This document shows, in pieces, positions 4,752-5,325 of a stretch of DNA of 5,325 nucleotides (within the stretch, counting starts at the first letter, position 1; the number at the start of each line of letters is the position of its first letter). The notes below the pieces were generated by a model. It made no database searches, was not told where the DNA came from, and worked only from the letters and a program-made list of their open reading frames with translations. The stretch spans positions 1-5,325 of the forward strand of contig JANLHY010000510.1 of assembly GCA_024653795.1 (NCBI GenBank). Reading direction: 5' to 3'. The stretch comes from Candidatus Brocadiaceae bacterium. GTDB taxonomy: Bacteria > Planctomycetota > Brocadiia > Brocadiales > Brocadiaceae. The position numbers and the translations under genes are program-made.

Positions 4752-4791
4752 GGAGGTATTTGGATGAAAACTCGTGTACAGAAATCGGGAA
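4752..4791 (+). pseudogene. Truncated second copy of the mazE start
   Basis: Positions 4750-4791 match 3886-3927 at 39 of 42 bases, covering the GGAGG ribosome-binding site, the ATG (4764) and the codons for MKTRVQKSG (MKTRIQKWG in the intact mazE). After codon 9 all similarity to mazE ends. The upstream part also matches the mazE upstream region, except for one fewer GCAAAAT unit and a 160-base deletion. That deletion is bounded by AAT at both ends (3725-3727 and 3885-3887 in the intact copy) and removed the promoter and upstream hairpin. The frame stays open for 96 codons to 5054, but past codon 9 it runs over the terminator-like hairpin and antisense to the heme gene, so it is not an intact antitoxin. 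Confidence 0.85.
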
Positions 4792-4812
4792 TGACCCCAT
4801 TAGCTATTATTT

Positions 4813-4849
4813 CGGAATTCGGATTGCTGAAAAGACAATCCGAATTCCG
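4813..4849 (-). terminator. 14-bp hairpin just past the heme-protein gene stop
   Basis: CGGAATTCGGATTG (4813-4826) and CAATCCGAATTCCG (4836-4849) are perfect reverse complements with a 9-base loop. On the minus strand it begins 13 bases after the stop of the DUF3365 gene, where a terminator is expected. The sequence after it (AAATAATAGC) is A/T-rich but has no run of T, so it may act as a transcript-end stabilising hairpin rather than a classic intrinsic terminator. Confidence 0.5.
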
Positions 4850-4862
4850 CATTCATAGTAAT

Positions 4863-5325
4863 CTATTTTACCTGAGCAACACCTCCAGAACCAGAAGGAT
4901 AAGGAACCATCACGCTGATTGCACCTCGCACTTCTCCTTCCTTATAACCTTCCTTGATGCGTCCGGCTATGTCTTTTTCACCCTTTGGGTCGCCGTGGCA
5001 GTTAAGACATGCCGGTCCTATGTAAAGAGGCAGCATATAACGATATTTCTTTGAACCATCAGAGTTATCGACAACCCTACCTTTTCCCTGTCCCTTTGGA
5101 TAGTCTTCGGCCTCAAATTCCTTGAGGATTCTTGCCTCAAAGGCATCAGGAGAGTTGGCAGGATTTCTGTATTTCAAACTTGTCTGCTTGAGATAATAGT
5201 CAGATCCCATTGCTTCGTTGTATTTATAACCGGTACGTCTGCCTACAATAGCAGGGATGACGTTTTTAAATCCCTTATCCTTTGTATTTAATACTGTTTG
5301 ACTTTCATCTATTACGCTCTTTGTT
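4863..5325 (-). CDS. Tll0287-like (DUF3365) c-type heme protein, 5' end outside the window
   Basis: The 3' 153 codons are visible; the gene continues past 5325, so its start, signal peptide and any partner domain are not seen. The visible part matches the DUF3365/Tll0287-like family: FKNVIPAIVGRRTGYKYNEA (19-38 of the fragment), then LKQTSLKYRNPANSPDAFE, then YRYMLPLYIGPACLNCHGDP. The CLNCH motif (106-110; bases 4995-5009) is a canonical CXXCH site for one covalently bound heme c, so the protein must be exported for heme attachment. GAISVMVPY (125-133) is the usual closing strand. Family members are periplasmic heme sensor domains or standalone redox proteins; because this one ends 20 residues later with no kinase or transmembrane region after it, it is likely the standalone type, at least at its C-terminus. 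Partner and substrate are unknown. Confidence 0.88.
   Translation of the reverse strand, partial: TKSVIDESQTVLNTKDKGFKNVIPAIVGRRTGYKYNEAMGSDYYLKQTSLKYRNPANSPDAFEARILKEFEAEDYPKGQGKGRVVDNSDGSKKYRYMLPLYIGPACLNCHGDPKGEKDIAGRIKEGYKEGEVRGAISVMVPYPSGSGGVAQVK

Overview
This window looks like an accessory, repeat-rich stretch of a bacterial chromosome. It is moderately AT-rich by eye. Small genes are separated by many different families of short palindromic repeats. The mix of a Tll0287-like (DUF3365) c-type heme protein, a mazEF pair, an OGG-type DNA glycosylase, a transposase remnant and mosaic intergenic repeats resembles what I know of anammox planctomycetes (Brocadiales). That assignment is inference from style and content: there is no rRNA or other marker gene here.

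Layout, left to right. Positions 1-139 hold a MITE-like element with perfect 24-bp terminal inverted repeats around a 32-bp perfect palindrome. Positions 140-700 carry no convincing gene, only repeat fragments and hairpins. A small all-helical hypothetical protein lies on the minus strand (709-1056). An inverted-repeat element follows (1100-1222). Next, on the minus strand, is a 3'-truncated transposase/integrase that keeps its helix-turn-helix regions but has lost the DDE catalytic core (1252-1773). A compound palindrome that can be drawn as a cloverleaf (1813-1889) lies just upstream of it. Positions 1921-2190 are AT-rich with nothing recognisable. Then come a CCCC/GGGG-type compound repeat (2194-2288) and a two-hairpin repeat (2387-2498).

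The right half has the best-supported genes. An 8-oxoguanine DNA glycosylase-like gene (2769-3578, plus) has a sigma70-like promoter about 180 bases upstream and a 19-bp hairpin in its leader. A complete mazEF toxin-antitoxin operon follows (3900-4480, plus), with its own promoter-like sequence and a 7-bp stop/start overlap. The mazEF block is bracketed by an 89-bp perfect direct repeat (3608-3696 and 4639-4727). The downstream copy is followed by a second, truncated copy of the mazE ribosome-binding site and first nine codons (4752-4791), so the region upstream of mazEF was duplicated and then partly deleted. At the right edge is the 3' part of a minus-strand monoheme DUF3365 gene (4863-5325), with a 14-bp hairpin just past its stop.

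The genes do not form one pathway. The coherent functional unit is mazEF. The most notable structures are the two-hairpin element, present as two full copies and one truncated copy, and the duplicated mazE start. No CRISPR array, tRNA or rRNA gene was seen.
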